From: Loripinus fragilis
Lineage: Eukaryota; Mollusca; Bivalvia; Lucinida; Lucinidae
DNA: 64,000 nucleotides
Direction: 5' to 3'
Assembly: GCA_964019695.1 (NCBI GenBank)
Contig: OZ026518.1
Coordinates: 81,711,950-81,775,949 of the forward strand
Position 1 is the stretch's first letter. Each line of letters opens with the position of its first letter. The notes under the pieces are model-generated. The model saw only the letters and a list, made by a program, of their open reading frames with translations, was not told where the DNA came from and ran no database searches. The translations under genes were made by a program, and so were the position numbers. Shown here piece after piece: positions 32,250-43,182 of the stretch.

Positions 32250-33736
32250 TATTGAAACAAGAGGGCCATAGTGGCCCTGAATCGCTCACCTGTACCTGTA
32301 CTATGTGCACCAATCATGTTCAGTGGAAAGATAATGATTTAAATCATTTTGTGGAGGGCAATCAAGCTGGTCTCTTTGTGTGCATAACATGACCCTACCC
32401 CCTCCCCCAATCACACACAAAAATTTTCTACATACCAATTATTAAGGCTCTAGCCCTTGTGGTTTCAGACAAGAAGGTTTTTCATTATTTCCCTAGATGG
32501 GCCTCTGCGAAACATGTCAACCCCGAGCAGGCCGATTTTGTGCCCCAGGGTCTAAATTTTAGCATACTTTGAAGAAGTCAACTAGGTGATGTCTTGCCTT
32601 CCCTATATAATCCTTTATAAAACATGTGACCCCGGGGCGGGACCATTTTTTACCCCAGGGTAATTATTTAAGAAACTTGGTAGAGGTCCACTTGGTGATG
32701 CAAAATAACAAAAATCAAGGCTCTTGGCCCTGTGGTTTCAGACTAGAAGATTTTTTCACATTTTCCCTATATAAGCCTATGTAAAACATGTGATTCCCTA
32801 GGTGGGGCCCTTTCTGGCCCAAGGTCTTTAATTTGAACAAACATGGTAGAGGCCCACTAGGTGATGCTAAACACCAAATATCAAAAGTCTAGGCTTTCTG
32901 GTGTCAGACAAGAAGCTTTTTTCTTGTTTTCCCTATATAAGCCTATGTACAACATTTGGCCCCTGGGGTGGTGACATTTTTTGCCCAAGGTCTATAATTT
33001 GAACAAACTTGGTAGAGGTCCACTAGGTGATGCCACATACCAAATATCAAGGCTCTAGGCCTTGTGGTTTCAGACAAGAAGATTTTTTCACATTTTCCCT
33101 ATATAAGCCAATGTAGAAAACATGTGACCCCCGGGGCGGGGCCATTTTTGACCCAAGGGATATAATTTGAACAAACTTGGTAGAGGTCCACTAGGTGATG
33201 CTACATACCAAATATTGATAGTCTAGGCCTTCTGGTTTCAGACAAGATGATTTTTTCACGTTTTCCCTATACATGTATAATTCAGCCTATGTAAAACAAA
33301 TGACCCCCAGGGCAGGGCCATATTTGGCCCAAGGCTATAATTCTAACAAACATGGAAAAGGTCCACTAAGTGATGCTACATACCAAATATCAAGGCTCTA
33401 GGACTTGTGGCTTCAGACAAGAAGATTTTTTCACGTTTTCCACATATAAGCCTATGTAAAACATTTGACCCCGGGGCGTGGCCATTTCTGGCCCCAGGGG
33501 TATAATTTGAACAAACTTGATAGAAGTCCACTAGGTGATGCTACATACCAAATATCAAGGCTTTATGCCCTGTGGTTTCAGACAAGAGGATTTTTTTTCA
33601 CTTTTTCCCCATATGTAAGCCTATGTAAAACATATGACCCCCGGACGGGGGCATTTTTTAGCCCTAGGGCTATAATTTGAACAAACTTGGTAGAGGTCCA
33701 CTAGATAATGCTAAATACCAAATATCAATAGTCTAG
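32250..33736. repeat. About 168-bp tandem array
   Basis: Begins with AGAGGGCCATAGTGGCCCTG and GCTCACCTGTAC. From about 32460, units of roughly 160-178 bp repeat seven to eight times, anchored by CCTATGTAAAACAT (near 32611, 32769, 32940, 33106, 33284, 33449 and 33618), then GACCCCGGGGCGGGGCCATT, GGTAGAGGTCCACTAGGTGA and GTGGTTTCAGACAAGAAG. Confidence 0.8.
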
Positions 33737-34057
33737 GCCCCCCACAAAAAAAATAATTGCAATATAAATTTATTTTGAAATACATGCATTGAAATAAAAA
33801 AAGGCTGTTTTTTAGCTATGCATTTTTCCATATATTTCTTTTGCTGTTGAAAATATTATTTTACTTGCAAACATATAAAAGTTAATTGAGTTAATATAAA
33901 TCATACTAAAATGATAAAGTAGGATAAATTCTAGCTGGCTGTCAATAGCGTTTTAGGTCTAGTGCCAGCCGGCTGGCACTAGACCAAAAAGTCTATTGCC
34001 AGCCGGCTGGCACTAGACCTAAAAGCTATTGACAGCCGGCTGTCAATAGACACTTCC

Positions 34058-34200
34058 TTTAACATATGTTTTGGGTGCTCAAAAGAACCGTCTCATTGAA
34101 ACGGTTCTTATGAGTACCCACAACATATGTTTTGGTTTGAGAAATAAGAAATTTAAATTTTCGTTACACACTCTTAACTAAAGTCCTGGCTACTTCAACT
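34058..34200. repeat. GGTGCTCAAAAGAACC hairpin MITE, right half (split)
   Basis: Continues the MITE broken at 29385. It includes the complete core stem (GGTGCTCAAAAGAACCGTC and inverse) and the GAGAAATAAGAAATTTAAAT end. Confidence 0.85.
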
Positions 34201-34299
34201 CTTTGCAGGCTTGGTAATTATTCATGATTTTTTTGTTGTCTGCTGATTTTTTTCAACATTACTTTTTTAAAAATTTTCTTACATTCATGAATAAAATCA

Positions 34300-34530
34300 G
34301 AATGTCAAACAGCTTGGATCAGGATCAGGCCTGATGTTCTGTTGGGCCTGATCTGGGTCCAAACTGTTTAGAAAAGTTATCAGCAGATGACAAAATTCTG
34401 AGCTAGCAATAAAAATTTTCTATGAAAACAAAATCATGTTCTGGGTGCTATAAAGACATGTCTCAGTGAGTTGTTTCTTTTAAGCACCAATAGCACATGT
34501 TTTGATAGGAATTATGAAATACTGAAAATG
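34300..34530. repeat. Short hairpin and a decayed hairpin MITE
   Basis: 34306-34372 pairs TCAAACAGCTTGGATCAGG with its inverse. 34425-34530 is a decayed GGGTGCTATAAAGACATGTC...TCTTTTAAGCACC copy. Confidence 0.5.
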
Positions 34531-34626
34531 TTTAAGTCTTCTTTTTCGGCGATAGCCATATAACGGCGGTATTAACCTGTTTTTCTAATGGTCAACATAA
34601 AAAGATCCAGTCATAATTGACACACT

Positions 34627-34876
34627 ATTTCCAACAATGTGGTATGTGCGACCAGCAAAGCCTCAGATCAGCCTGCGCATACGCACAGTCTGATCAGAGC
34701 CTTTGCTAGTCACTTGAATATTCTATGAGTGTTTAGCTACCGACTGAAAGTCATTTGGAGTTCTACTGACTGAAAGTCATTTGGAGATTCTAAGCTTAAA
34801 AGGAGGCTGCACAGGCTCACCTGAGTCAATACTTGTCAAAATGCCACATCGTTGGAAATCACGTGTCGCGGCTCAA
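34627..34876. repeat. GAGCC..TTTCCAAC MITE with internal duplication
   Basis: TTTCCAACAATGTGGTATGT and CACATCGTTGGAAATCACG ends. The phrase GACTGAAAGTCATTTGGAG occurs twice in a row at 34742-34785. Confidence 0.65.
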
Positions 34877-35399
34877 TTATGTCATTTTCAAATGGTTATT
34901 TGTTATTTCCATAAATCATCTGGCTATTATACCTCCACCTCTGACTTTTCCTTATAAAACAGAAAATATTATTCAGGTCTGCGGGCAAAATATTTGCTAC
35001 CATGTTGCTGCATGCGTCATTCCCTTTAATTTGATATGCAACCTGACCATATTCTGAAAAAGTTGAATTTTGGGTCTGCTGGAGAAATATCCAACCTGCC
35101 TGATGAGATCCACAGAAGGGTTGAAACAGTCTCATTTTCATAATAAATTTGTATATCAGTAAGGCCAGTAATGTCAGTCACTTTTACACAGAAAAAAACA
35201 ATATTTCTGCTCAAAACACCCACCAAAGGCCTTCTTTAAGGTCTAGTTTTATAAAAATTTCTTGGGAAAGAACCCCCTCCCAGGTGCTACACGTCTCAAA
35301 GTGCTCTTGCAGGCCACTAGCACCCTGCCCATTTCAAATTCTAGCTGGAGCACTGGGTTTGGCTGTATTTTATTACCATTTAACACATGTATGCTTCCA

Positions 35400-35597
35400 C
35401 AAAGGTTTAGATAAACAAAGCTTTTGAGCATAAAATTGTAAATATTTTCTTACCCATCAGTTTTAACATATGTTTTGGGTGCTCACAAGAACCGTTTCAT
35501 TGAGACGGTTCTTTTGAGTACCCACAACATTATGTTTTGGTTGAGAAATAAAAAAGAATAGATTTTCGTTACACACTCTTAACTTAAGTCCTGCTTC
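35400..35597. repeat. GGTGCTCAAAAGAACC hairpin MITE, complete copy
   Basis: From AGGTTTAGATAAACAAAGC to TACACACTCTTAACTTAAGT with an intact core stem; one of the best-preserved copies. Confidence 0.8.
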
Positions 35598-36501
35598 CAA
35601 TGAGTATAGGTCTACTCTTGTATGTGGCTTATCTTATGCTTGACCATTTATAGTCCATAGTGAACAAGATAATTATGTTATGCCTCAAAGTTATGGTAAA
35701 AGATCTAGTATGCAACACAATTATGGAACGGTATTTTGACAACACTGGACAGCCCATGATTCTTACGTCAAATAATATCTATATAGGAATTATGTTCGTG
35801 ACAGGATTTTTCTAGTTCTGAGGGCAGAGGTTAAGGTAGGATACACGACGCTCTTTGACCCCAAGATGCACTAAATTTTGGCATTCCTACCTCAAATGAT
35901 ATAGGATATATGCTCTTGACATGATGTGAACACTTAAACACTAAGGACAAGCAGTGTGCTCACTATATGCCTTCCTTTGGGGCTATAAAATCTGTTTGTC
36001 ATGACCGTCATAAGACAGGGCCTGAATTCATATTAATTCCATATGATGTGGATAAAAATCACGTAAGTAAGTTTACTGATGTGAAGCCCCTGGCAAGTTT
36101 TGCCTATAAAGGGTGTTTTGACTTGGGGAAGTTTTATTGTTAATTTCTTGTGCACGACCTTTATGCTCTTAAAGTTAAGTTGAGTGCAGTCTAAACCTGG
36201 AATTGATGTGTGATTTGCATGGCGTTTATATAAGCATCAGGCTGCAACAATAATGGCAGTAAATGCCAACCTTGGGTATATTAAATTCGTTCCAGTTTGC
36301 TTTGTGCTATAGACAAACCTACAGATTCGCTCCAGTTTGCTTTGCGCAATAGGTTAACCTACAGAAAAGAAACATTTAAGAACCAGTCCACGTTATTTGG
36401 CTACCCACTTGTTGTACGACAGATTAAAAAACACCTCAAGCAAGGCATAAAGGTTCCGTCAAAACCTGAATTTGATGTGTGATTTGCATGAAGGTTATAT
36501 A

Positions 36502-38121
36502 CATGGGTGAAAGTTCAAAATTTCCAAACTCCTTTACTTTCGGCTACAGTATTGGTGCTGATGAGTGTCTAACTAGGCAAAAAATAAAGAGCTTGATACA
36601 ATAATATATTATCGTTTTCTACATTTTCTACATTGTTTTTTACACATCTTACCTAAAACTAGTCTTTATTTTTGAAAATATTCCCCCATATAATTTTTTT
36701 ATACTTTTACTTCTGCCAGTTAATAGGTTACGGACACTACACCTAAGATATAACATGCAAGATAAGAGCAAAAATATAAATATCTGCAGTTCTTTTTCTA
36801 TGAAACAACAATGGGAGAAACTGGTAAGCATTATGAGAGGCCGAACAAAGACACTTTAAACACTTTATGATGCAAAATATAAGCATATCTTTACGGCAAC
36901 CATTGGCTGAATTTGCCATAAATTGCCCTCTATCCGATTGCATCTTTTCACTTTAACCAGAAGTATATCTCAATGCTTAAAAGTAATTTCTGAATACAGT
37001 AAACCATACTGAAAGACATCAAAGAAGTTGCAGTAGTCCAAAAAGGTAAACTATCAAAAAAATATTCTTTGTCAAAATGCACTTAATTCTGGTCCAATGT
37101 TCCATGTAGTGGCTGTAACTTTTTCTGATGCTAATTTCTCATAGATTCCAATTGTCATGACAATGGAACTTTGTCTATCTGATATTTATGTTGAATGACA
37201 TAAAATATTAAAAGGAAGTTATTCTGAGATTGAAATTCTTCAAGATTTTGCTTCATGAATTGTCATGGTTACAGACACTACAAAAATTTACTTTTTTGTT
37301 CCTGACAGAAATGTTCTATGGTGTGAAGCATTGGACTAGCCTGGAATGCAAATTGTATTTTTTGGAAACTATAGTCTTTAATGGTATAATGGAAATGAAT
37401 TTTACTTAAATAAACACATGTTTTGTATAATCATGGGTATAGTACAGTGTATTAGTGTCGTTCTTGCAGTTTTTTTTTATCAAAAACACTATCTTAAGGA
37501 ATTTGAGGAGAAAATCCACAATTTTTGACCAAATTCTTTAATTCAAATTGCAAAATGTAGAAGATAAAATTGCAAAATGTAGAAGATAAATTTCTATATA
37601 AGATGCAAACAGTTCTGTATCAATAATCAAATAGGAAACATGAATTATTTGGACTTTAAATGATTTATTTTCAAAATGAGACTGCATAACGCTTATAAAT
37701 GGCCATTTTGGGAGCGCATTATAGACAGTATCTCTAAAACGGGCAAGGTTAGCAGCTTGAAATTTTCAGGCAAACAAGACAAGACCTGACAATGCCTTTC
37801 TGCATAAGTCTTATAAAATGTTCCTTTTTGGCACAGTTCTTCTGTAGCATAGATATAACATGAAAAAAATAAAATCAGCACCAATACCATGTTTTAGCCG
37901 TTTAGCAGTTCAAATGTTAAAACTTGCAGGATGACTACAAAAACAAATAACTTCCAGTTTAAATGATTGATTGTGTTTCGATAATCTGTAAACTAATCAA
38001 AGAAGCTATTATAATCTCCATAATTCAGCATTTTGAGGCTGACTTTCTAAGACTTTCTAGATAGAAAGTCAGCCTCAAAATCCTGAATTCAGGATTAATC
38101 CTGAAAACTTTCACCCATGTA
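36502..38121. mobile_element. ACATGGGTGAAA MITE split by a 1.37-kb insertion
   Basis: MITE left end at 36502-36536 (ACATGGGTGAAAGTTCAAAA), right part 37905-38121 ending CTTTCACCCATGT. ATAT flanks both outer ends, a probable 4-bp duplication. The inserted segment (about 36537-37904) begins CGGCTACAGTATTGGTGC and ends ATCAGCACCAATACC...TAGCCG, an inverted pair, with TTT on both sides as a possible 3-bp duplication. The insert has no coding frame of note. Confidence 0.65.
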
Positions 38122-38431
38122 TATAAGCGGCGCCGGCCATGGCCGACTGCAAAAAAGCCAATTTAGCTTTTGCATTAGCCTAAACCGAAGTCAAAAAGGG
38201 CCATTACTCAGTCAAAAGTTTGCGGATGACCTCCAAATTCAAACTTGACATGTATTTTATGATGCTTAACCCTTCTGTAAAATTTGAATTAAATTGATGC
38301 ATCCCTTCAAAAGTTATCAATCAGAAACCAAAAGTGTGACAATGCTGACGACGCCGCCACCGACATGATCCCTATGTGTCGACCATGCTTCTCATGCAGC
38401 ACAAAAATAATGTTCAAGTACTATGTTCTGA
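38122..38431. other. Non-coding intron sequence
   Basis: A GC patch GCGGCGCCGGCCATGGCC lies at about 38127-38145, followed by old repeat-like sequence. No gene. Confidence 0.3.
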
Positions 38432-38775
38432 AGGCCTGTGGTCCATTAAAATACTGTGGCTCAGACTGGCTCAGGGGACAAAAATTCCACTCGTCCTCTC
38501 CTAATAACAAGTGAAATCTAGAAAGACGAGTAATTCTTCCCAAAGTACTCGTCCTGTAGGACGAGTGCTTTGGGAAGAATTACTTGAGGAAGTCATATTG
38601 CGTATTACTCCCTTATGTTCTTTATTGCATACGCTTTTAAAGGACAAGTGCATGTGTTTGCAGGAGAAGTAAAAAAAAAAGTCACTCCTCCTGAAGGACA
38701 AGTGCAATATTGATATGTTTTTGTCCTCCGAGGCCTGTGGTCCATTGCTTACACTGTGGCTCAGACGGGCTCATG
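38432..38775. repeat. Direct duplication around a 250-bp foldback insertion
   Basis: About 42 bp starting GGCCTGTGGTCCATT and ending in GGCTCA is present at 38432-38473 and again at 38731-38774. Between the copies is a segment with GGGGACAAAAA and TTTTTGTCCTC ends and a hairpin CCCAAAGTACTCGTCC / GGACGAGTGCTTTGGG (about 38536-38577). The second copy abuts the NCOA6 splice donor. Confidence 0.65.
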
Positions 38776-38782
38776 TACTCAC

Positions 38783-41110
38783 CTTGACTTTTCATCTGCA
38801 TATCCTGTTCATGAGATGGTTTTGGACCGTTAGTTGCTAATTTGGGGCTTTTTCTGTTGATTGACTCGCTGACTGACATTTTCACACTATGTTCCAAACT
38901 GTTCATCTGATGAGGATGGCCTTTATTAAATACTGCTTGGTGGTTTATTAAACCGTCAGTCTTGTCCATTTTCATATTGACTGTGTCTACTTTAGAGTTC
39001 ACTAATGCATTAGTTTTATAATAAGGCGAGAAAATTTTATTATTCTTATGGTCCTTTGCAAAGTCAGCCATTGTATATCCAACAATCATACCTTTAGCAT
39101 TTGGTGGAGTTTGTTTTATTGGATCCATTAACTGAGATTTGGCACTATCAAAAGAGTTATTATTGGAATGACTTCCTTTAAAGTCATTATCTCCCGGTTC
39201 TGATGGATCCTCTGAGCGCTCGGATGAACTTCCAACACCAGAATCGTTATTGTAAGATTTCAACGTGGGATCAGTATGTGCTGTATTGGTTGATGATGTA
39301 TTGTCATGAGCTAAATGAAGCTCCACACTCACTCCCTGACTTGAACATTCAGAATCACCATTACTATCTGGTGATCCCGTAGGTTTACCAACACTGTTAT
39401 GTTTCACTTCCATCAAAGGTTTATTGAGCAATTGCTGAGGAATTGATTTTGCATCACTTTCCTGAGGCAAACTGACCGTTTTCATTTTTGAGATATGTCT
39501 TAGGGGCGTCTCTGTATCTTTCATATCAGACCTAACAGGATGTTCTGCCATTTTTGCAGGTAAAACCAGCTGTCCTACTTTATCACTCTTTTTAGGCTCC
39601 TTTGATTTTTCTTTGTGAATCATATTTATGAATTCCTGCAGAATGGCTTCATGCATCTGTTTACGTTCAATGCTATCACTAGTGGAGCTGCCACTTAACT
39701 GACTAGAATTCTCCAACCTTTGAGAAGCAGGTCCTGCTGTAGCACAATGACTATGAGAAATTTCAGAAAATGGTCTTTGGTTCACACAATTACTATTTCC
39801 TTGATTATCACTTCTGATATGTGAAGTTATTAAGTTGGAAATTATTTCGCCTGCTTTTCCAGATGTTTTTCTCAAGCTTATGGCTTTTGGAGATAGCTTT
39901 TCTGCTTCCCCTTTAGCTGGACTGGTATCTGAAAGATTTTCAACAGGCTCCAGTAACCCTGTTACTGGATTAATTATTTTTCCAGCAGTGTTTTCCACTT
40001 CCATATCAGTTTTAATACCACTGGACTGTTGATAAGTTAATGGCACACGGTCATTATGCACATTATGAACACCAATATTATGCAAAGCCTGAGGATGCTG
40101 TAACATAGAATGATCTTTCACACCAGGAGGTTCACAATTCACAAATGAGGTGTCAGATTGTGACATAGACATGGACTGAGTAAAAACTGGTAAACTAGAC
40201 GAATGATGTGATACAGATGATGACAACACAGAATTCGGCACACTTTTAAGGGGGACCTCTCCCTCCGCTCCATTCTTCACCTTCTTTTCACGAGGCTTGC
40301 GTGGCTTCCTCTTTTTCTTTGGTGGCTGTAAGGCATCAGGGTCAAGAGATGAAGGAATTTTTCCAGTTGTCAGAAAGCTAGAAAATCCTGGATCATTTTG
40401 AAGTAAATTAACAAGAAGAGGACTCGCTGAAGATGAGGCGAACCTTAGTCTCTGAAGATTGTTCATATAAGTGCTGCCCTGTGGATATGGAGGAGGAGGT
40501 GGAAGTCCTGCTAATGAGTTTGCGGGACCAAAGGGCAACCCTGATGGAAGACCAGGCGGGAGCCCAGGTGGCTGTGACAATTTCAGACTCGATGACCCCA
40601 CTGGACTTCTGCTTGGGCTATATGCACTGACAGATGGACTTGTGGTTGCTGGTTCTGTTGAATGTAAGAGTTCTCCCTGATGCCCTGGGTAGATATTGTT
40701 TGGCCGCGCTACTTCTGGAGTTCTACCCTTACTGCCATCAGGTTGGCCAAACAAGGAGTCTATGAGGGAACTGCCATGCCTCAAGTACTCCTGAATGTTT
40801 TTTCTTGTGGCTTCAACATTGCCAGGGGGTCTGAGCAGGTCTATAGAAGGTGGGTGTGAATCAAACACCGATGAGCCTGGTGTTTCAGCGGTCTTAAACA
40901 CTAAATGAGTTCTTTCATTGTTTCTTCCTGCTATTGTCAGTGAAATGTGTTGGTCTAGAATCTGTACAGCTAGAACACCTAGATCTCTGAGAGTGGCATT
41001 GCCTTGTTGTGCTAGTTGCTTGAGCCGTGAAGCAGCTTCTCTTGGGATATTGAAGGTAACTCTCACACTATTCCAAGGTTCCACTTTCTTCAATATCAGC
41101 TTGTTTTTGT
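38783..41110 (-). CDS. NCOA6: NCOA6, exon with conserved N-terminal block and LxxLL box
   Basis: A 2,328-nt exon (776 codons), open throughout. The acceptor is TCTATCTTTTCCAG|AC at 41110 and the donor GTCAAG|GTGAGT after 38783, phase 1 at both ends. Right after the acceptor comes KVEPWNSVRVTFNIPREA (about 41090-41030), nearly identical to vertebrate NCOA6, then QQGNATLRDLGVLAVQI, a Pro/Gly-rich stretch (PPGLPPGLPSGLP), and SPLLVNLLQND with the LxxLL box at 40401-40415. A basic nuclear signal (PPKKKRKPRKPREKK, about 40325-40270) follows, as KPKKKK does in vertebrates. The rest is Ser-rich and of low complexity. Vertebrates have long poly-Gln tracts here; this protein does not. The ATG at 41201 lies in the intron and is not a start. 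Confidence 0.95.
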
Positions 41111-41127
41111 CTGGAAAAGATAGAATA

Positions 41128-41363
41128 CAATGTAGTCTCCTTATAACACATCTCATTATAACACAGATTTGGATATAAAGCGGACATGTTGTGACTCCCA
41201 TTTTTTTACCATGGAACTTTACAGTGGAATTATAGGAAAATGACCATTTATGGTCATTTTCCTATACTTCCTTTGTAAAATTGTCCCTTTATAACACTAT
41301 TTACTTATAACATGGTCCATTCCTTTGGATCAAAAACATACCGTCATATAGGGACTGCACTGT
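41128..41363. repeat. Repeat ending 18 bp from an NCOA6 splice acceptor
   Basis: Ends ATGTAGTCTCCTTATAACAC and GTCATATAGGGACTGCACTG are an imperfect inverted pair. The interior GGTCATTTTCCTATA and CTTATAACATGGTCCATTCC matches 13490-13703. Only the pyrimidine tract of the intron 3' end separates it from the exon at 41110. Confidence 0.6.
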
Positions 41364-41601
41364 CATGGATGAATTGCAAAATTTCTAAAATCCTGAACTT
41401 TAGAAATTCCAATTTTAAAACTTGCAGGATGCCTACAAAAATGAATAATTTCCAGTTTAAAGGATTGTGTTTAGATAATCTGAAAACTTAAATCAGAGAA
41501 GCTTATATAATCTGCCTAATTCAGCATTTTGATGCTGACTTTCTATGGGTCAGCCTCAAAACCCTGAATTCAGGATTATTCCTGAAAACTTTCACCCATG
41601 C
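41364..41601. repeat. ACATGGGTGAAA MITE, copy 5
   Basis: Left end ATGGATGAATTGCAAAATTT, right end CTTTCACCCATG. GCACTGT flanks both sides. Confidence 0.65.
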
Positions 41602-41639
41602 ACTGTACTATATTTACCCTAAATATTTTGACATCTCAT

Positions 41640-41815
41640 AGGTACATTTAAGCAAAAGTTTGAGTGTAAAATTGTTATTATTTTCTCACCCATCAATCAT
41701 ATGTTTTGGGTGCTGAAAAGAATGGTTCTTTAAGGTGCCCACAACATATGTTTTGATTGAGAAACAAGAAAACAATTTTCAATTTCACAGTCTAACCTGG
41801 AGACCTGCTTATCTG
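41640..41815. repeat. GGTGCTCAAAAGAACC hairpin MITE, core shortened
   Basis: The core reads GGTGCTGAAAAGAATGGTTC without the full return stem. The flanking TTCTCACCCATCAATCATAT and GATTGAGAAACAAGAAAAC blocks are kept. Confidence 0.65.
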
Positions 41816-41853
41816 TTAATCTGTCAGGATAGATACTTAGAAATCTTTGCATG

Positions 41854-42593
41854 CAGGGCCTTTTCTCTCTATCACCAGGGGCCAATAATAGGCCCCATTC
41901 CCAATCCAAAATATCCTCCTTTTTCCCAATTTCCAAATAAAAATTCCCAATTTGAAGCTAATAAAATCTTACCAGGGAGCAAATTCAATTGAAAAATAGC
42001 CGCAGAATTGCTCTCTAAGCAGAATTGTAACTTTGACATTTGTGATATAGTGTTTCCCACAGCCTGAAAAAAGGGCAGGGTGCTGGCCAGAAAAAGGGGC
42101 ACTTTTGATGCGTGAAATTCGCCAAAAAGGGCACTTTTGTTAGAACAGACTTTTCAAATGTGAGTTAGATACAGGATTTTATGTCTGTAAAAAGGTTAGA
42201 ATAGCTTCTAGTAAAGCATAGGATTCATTGGGATAACAAAAAGCTATTTTATACAGTAAAAATTAAAATATGACTATTTTTTATATCAAAATGAAAACAA
42301 GGGCAGGAGGGGGGAGGTTTAGGGCAGCAGGGGGGAGGTTTAGGGCAGCAGGGTGCTCCCCCCTGCTATTCCTCTTTATGGGAAACACTATGATAGTAAT
42401 AAGCAATAACACATTGATTTAACTTTATATACAGATTAATAAAATCATCATGATCATGCACATGTTAAGTGGGTTTTTTACTGTTTAACAGTTTATGCTT
42501 CTAAAATATATCCCAAAATAACCCAAAAATGCCGCATATTTTTTCCCAATTCAAGCCAGGGGCCTTTTCCCAAAATAGCTGGAAAAGGCCCTG
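41854..42593. mobile_element. hAT-like element with 5-bp target duplication (GCATG)
   Basis: Inverted ends CAGGGCCTTTTC and GAAAAGGCCCTG, with GCATG at 41849-41853 and 42594-42598. Length 740 bp, including a nested 343-bp element. Both ends carry TTTCCCAA-rich sequence like 21860-23043, so the two are probably one family. No transposase. Confidence 0.8.
42048..42390. mobile_element. Nested hAT-like MITE with 5-bp target duplication (TGATA)
   Basis: Inverted ends TAGTGTTTCCCA and TGGGAAACACTA; TGATA at 42043-42047 and 42391-42395. It contains GGCAGCAGGGGGGAGGTTTA-type short direct repeats near 42310-42350. It sits wholly inside the 41854-42593 element, so it is the younger insertion. Confidence 0.75.
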
Positions 42594-42714
42594 GCATGTT
42601 GCCATTGCCTAGACTGTTACAGAAGTAAAGATAAAATGCAAATTTGCATAAATAAATAACTAAAATTGTCCAAAAACAATTTCAATTAAATGCTTTTTAA
42701 ATATATGAGCGGTA

Positions 42715-42815
42715 ACATGAGAGTTCCAACAATGTGGTATGTGCGATCAGCAAAGCCTCAGATCAGCCTGTGCATACACACAGTCTGATCAGAGCCTTTG
42801 CTACACTTTGCACTT
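42715..42815. repeat. GAGCC..TTTCCAAC MITE, left half
   Basis: TTCCAACAATGTGGTATGTG and the CTCAGATCAGCCTG / CAGTCTGATCAGAG stem; the right half is missing. Confidence 0.55.
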
Positions 42816-43182
42816 TCACCACTATTCTGCGAAATTGCTAGAATGGTCGCCAATATTTTCTTCATATAACTGCATGAATGCTTATATAGAAAAATGATCA
42901 TTTGGTAAATGCTAGAAATAGTAAGTTTGCTGGCGAATTCAAAATTAGGGCAATTGCAGAAACTACTTCACTGTCATCTACACCCCTTCTCAAGCCAAAA
43001 CTTTGGACATCAAGCTCAAATTCAAATAAAATGAACAGACATTTCTGGATAACTATTCAATTTACAGGTAAAAATTTGGAAGATTTGGTCTGACCCCAGA
43101 ATTTGTAAATGTCCCCCTGAAATTCAGGTAGATGGACACCTGTGTCCCTCAGAAATCTTGACCTAGGCACAACACTGTATAC

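Larger units (their letters stand above)
29386..34057. mobile_element. 4.67-kb foldback transposon with modular palindromic ends, 9-bp TSD
   Basis: Flanked by direct TTTAACATA at 29377-29385 and 34058-34066, inside one split MITE. The ends begin GGCGAGGTCTATTGACAGCC and, inverted, GGAAGTGTCTATTGACAGCC. Each terminal arm (about 130-140 bp) is a chain of palindromes of two types, CTATTGACAGCC/GGCTGTCAATAG and CTAGTGCCAGCC/GGCTGGCACTAG, separated by about 10-bp links (CGTTTTAGGT, ACTTTTTGGT). The inverted arms continue for about 350 bp in all (right arm 33740-34057; left arm 29386-29553 plus 30749-30912). No transposase frame is present, so it is non-autonomous. A 9-bp TSD and G-rich long TIRs would suit MULE or Merlin types, but the superfamily is undetermined. 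Confidence 0.85.
29224..38782. other. NCOA6 9.6-kb intron
   Basis: Contains a split hairpin MITE, the 4.67-kb foldback element (29386-34057), several MITEs, a 1.37-kb insertion (36537-37904) and a 250-bp insertion beside the donor (38474-38728). No internal exon was recognised. 34900-35400 and 35600-36480 hold nothing I can name beyond a 40-bp duplication (36284-36363, TCCAGTTTGCTTTG...CTACAG twice). Confidence 0.6.

Noticed and set aside
41160..41201. ATG at 41201 as the NCOA6 start
   Set aside because: It is upstream of a strong splice acceptor, inside a repeat, and the preceding exon at 43183 joins in frame.
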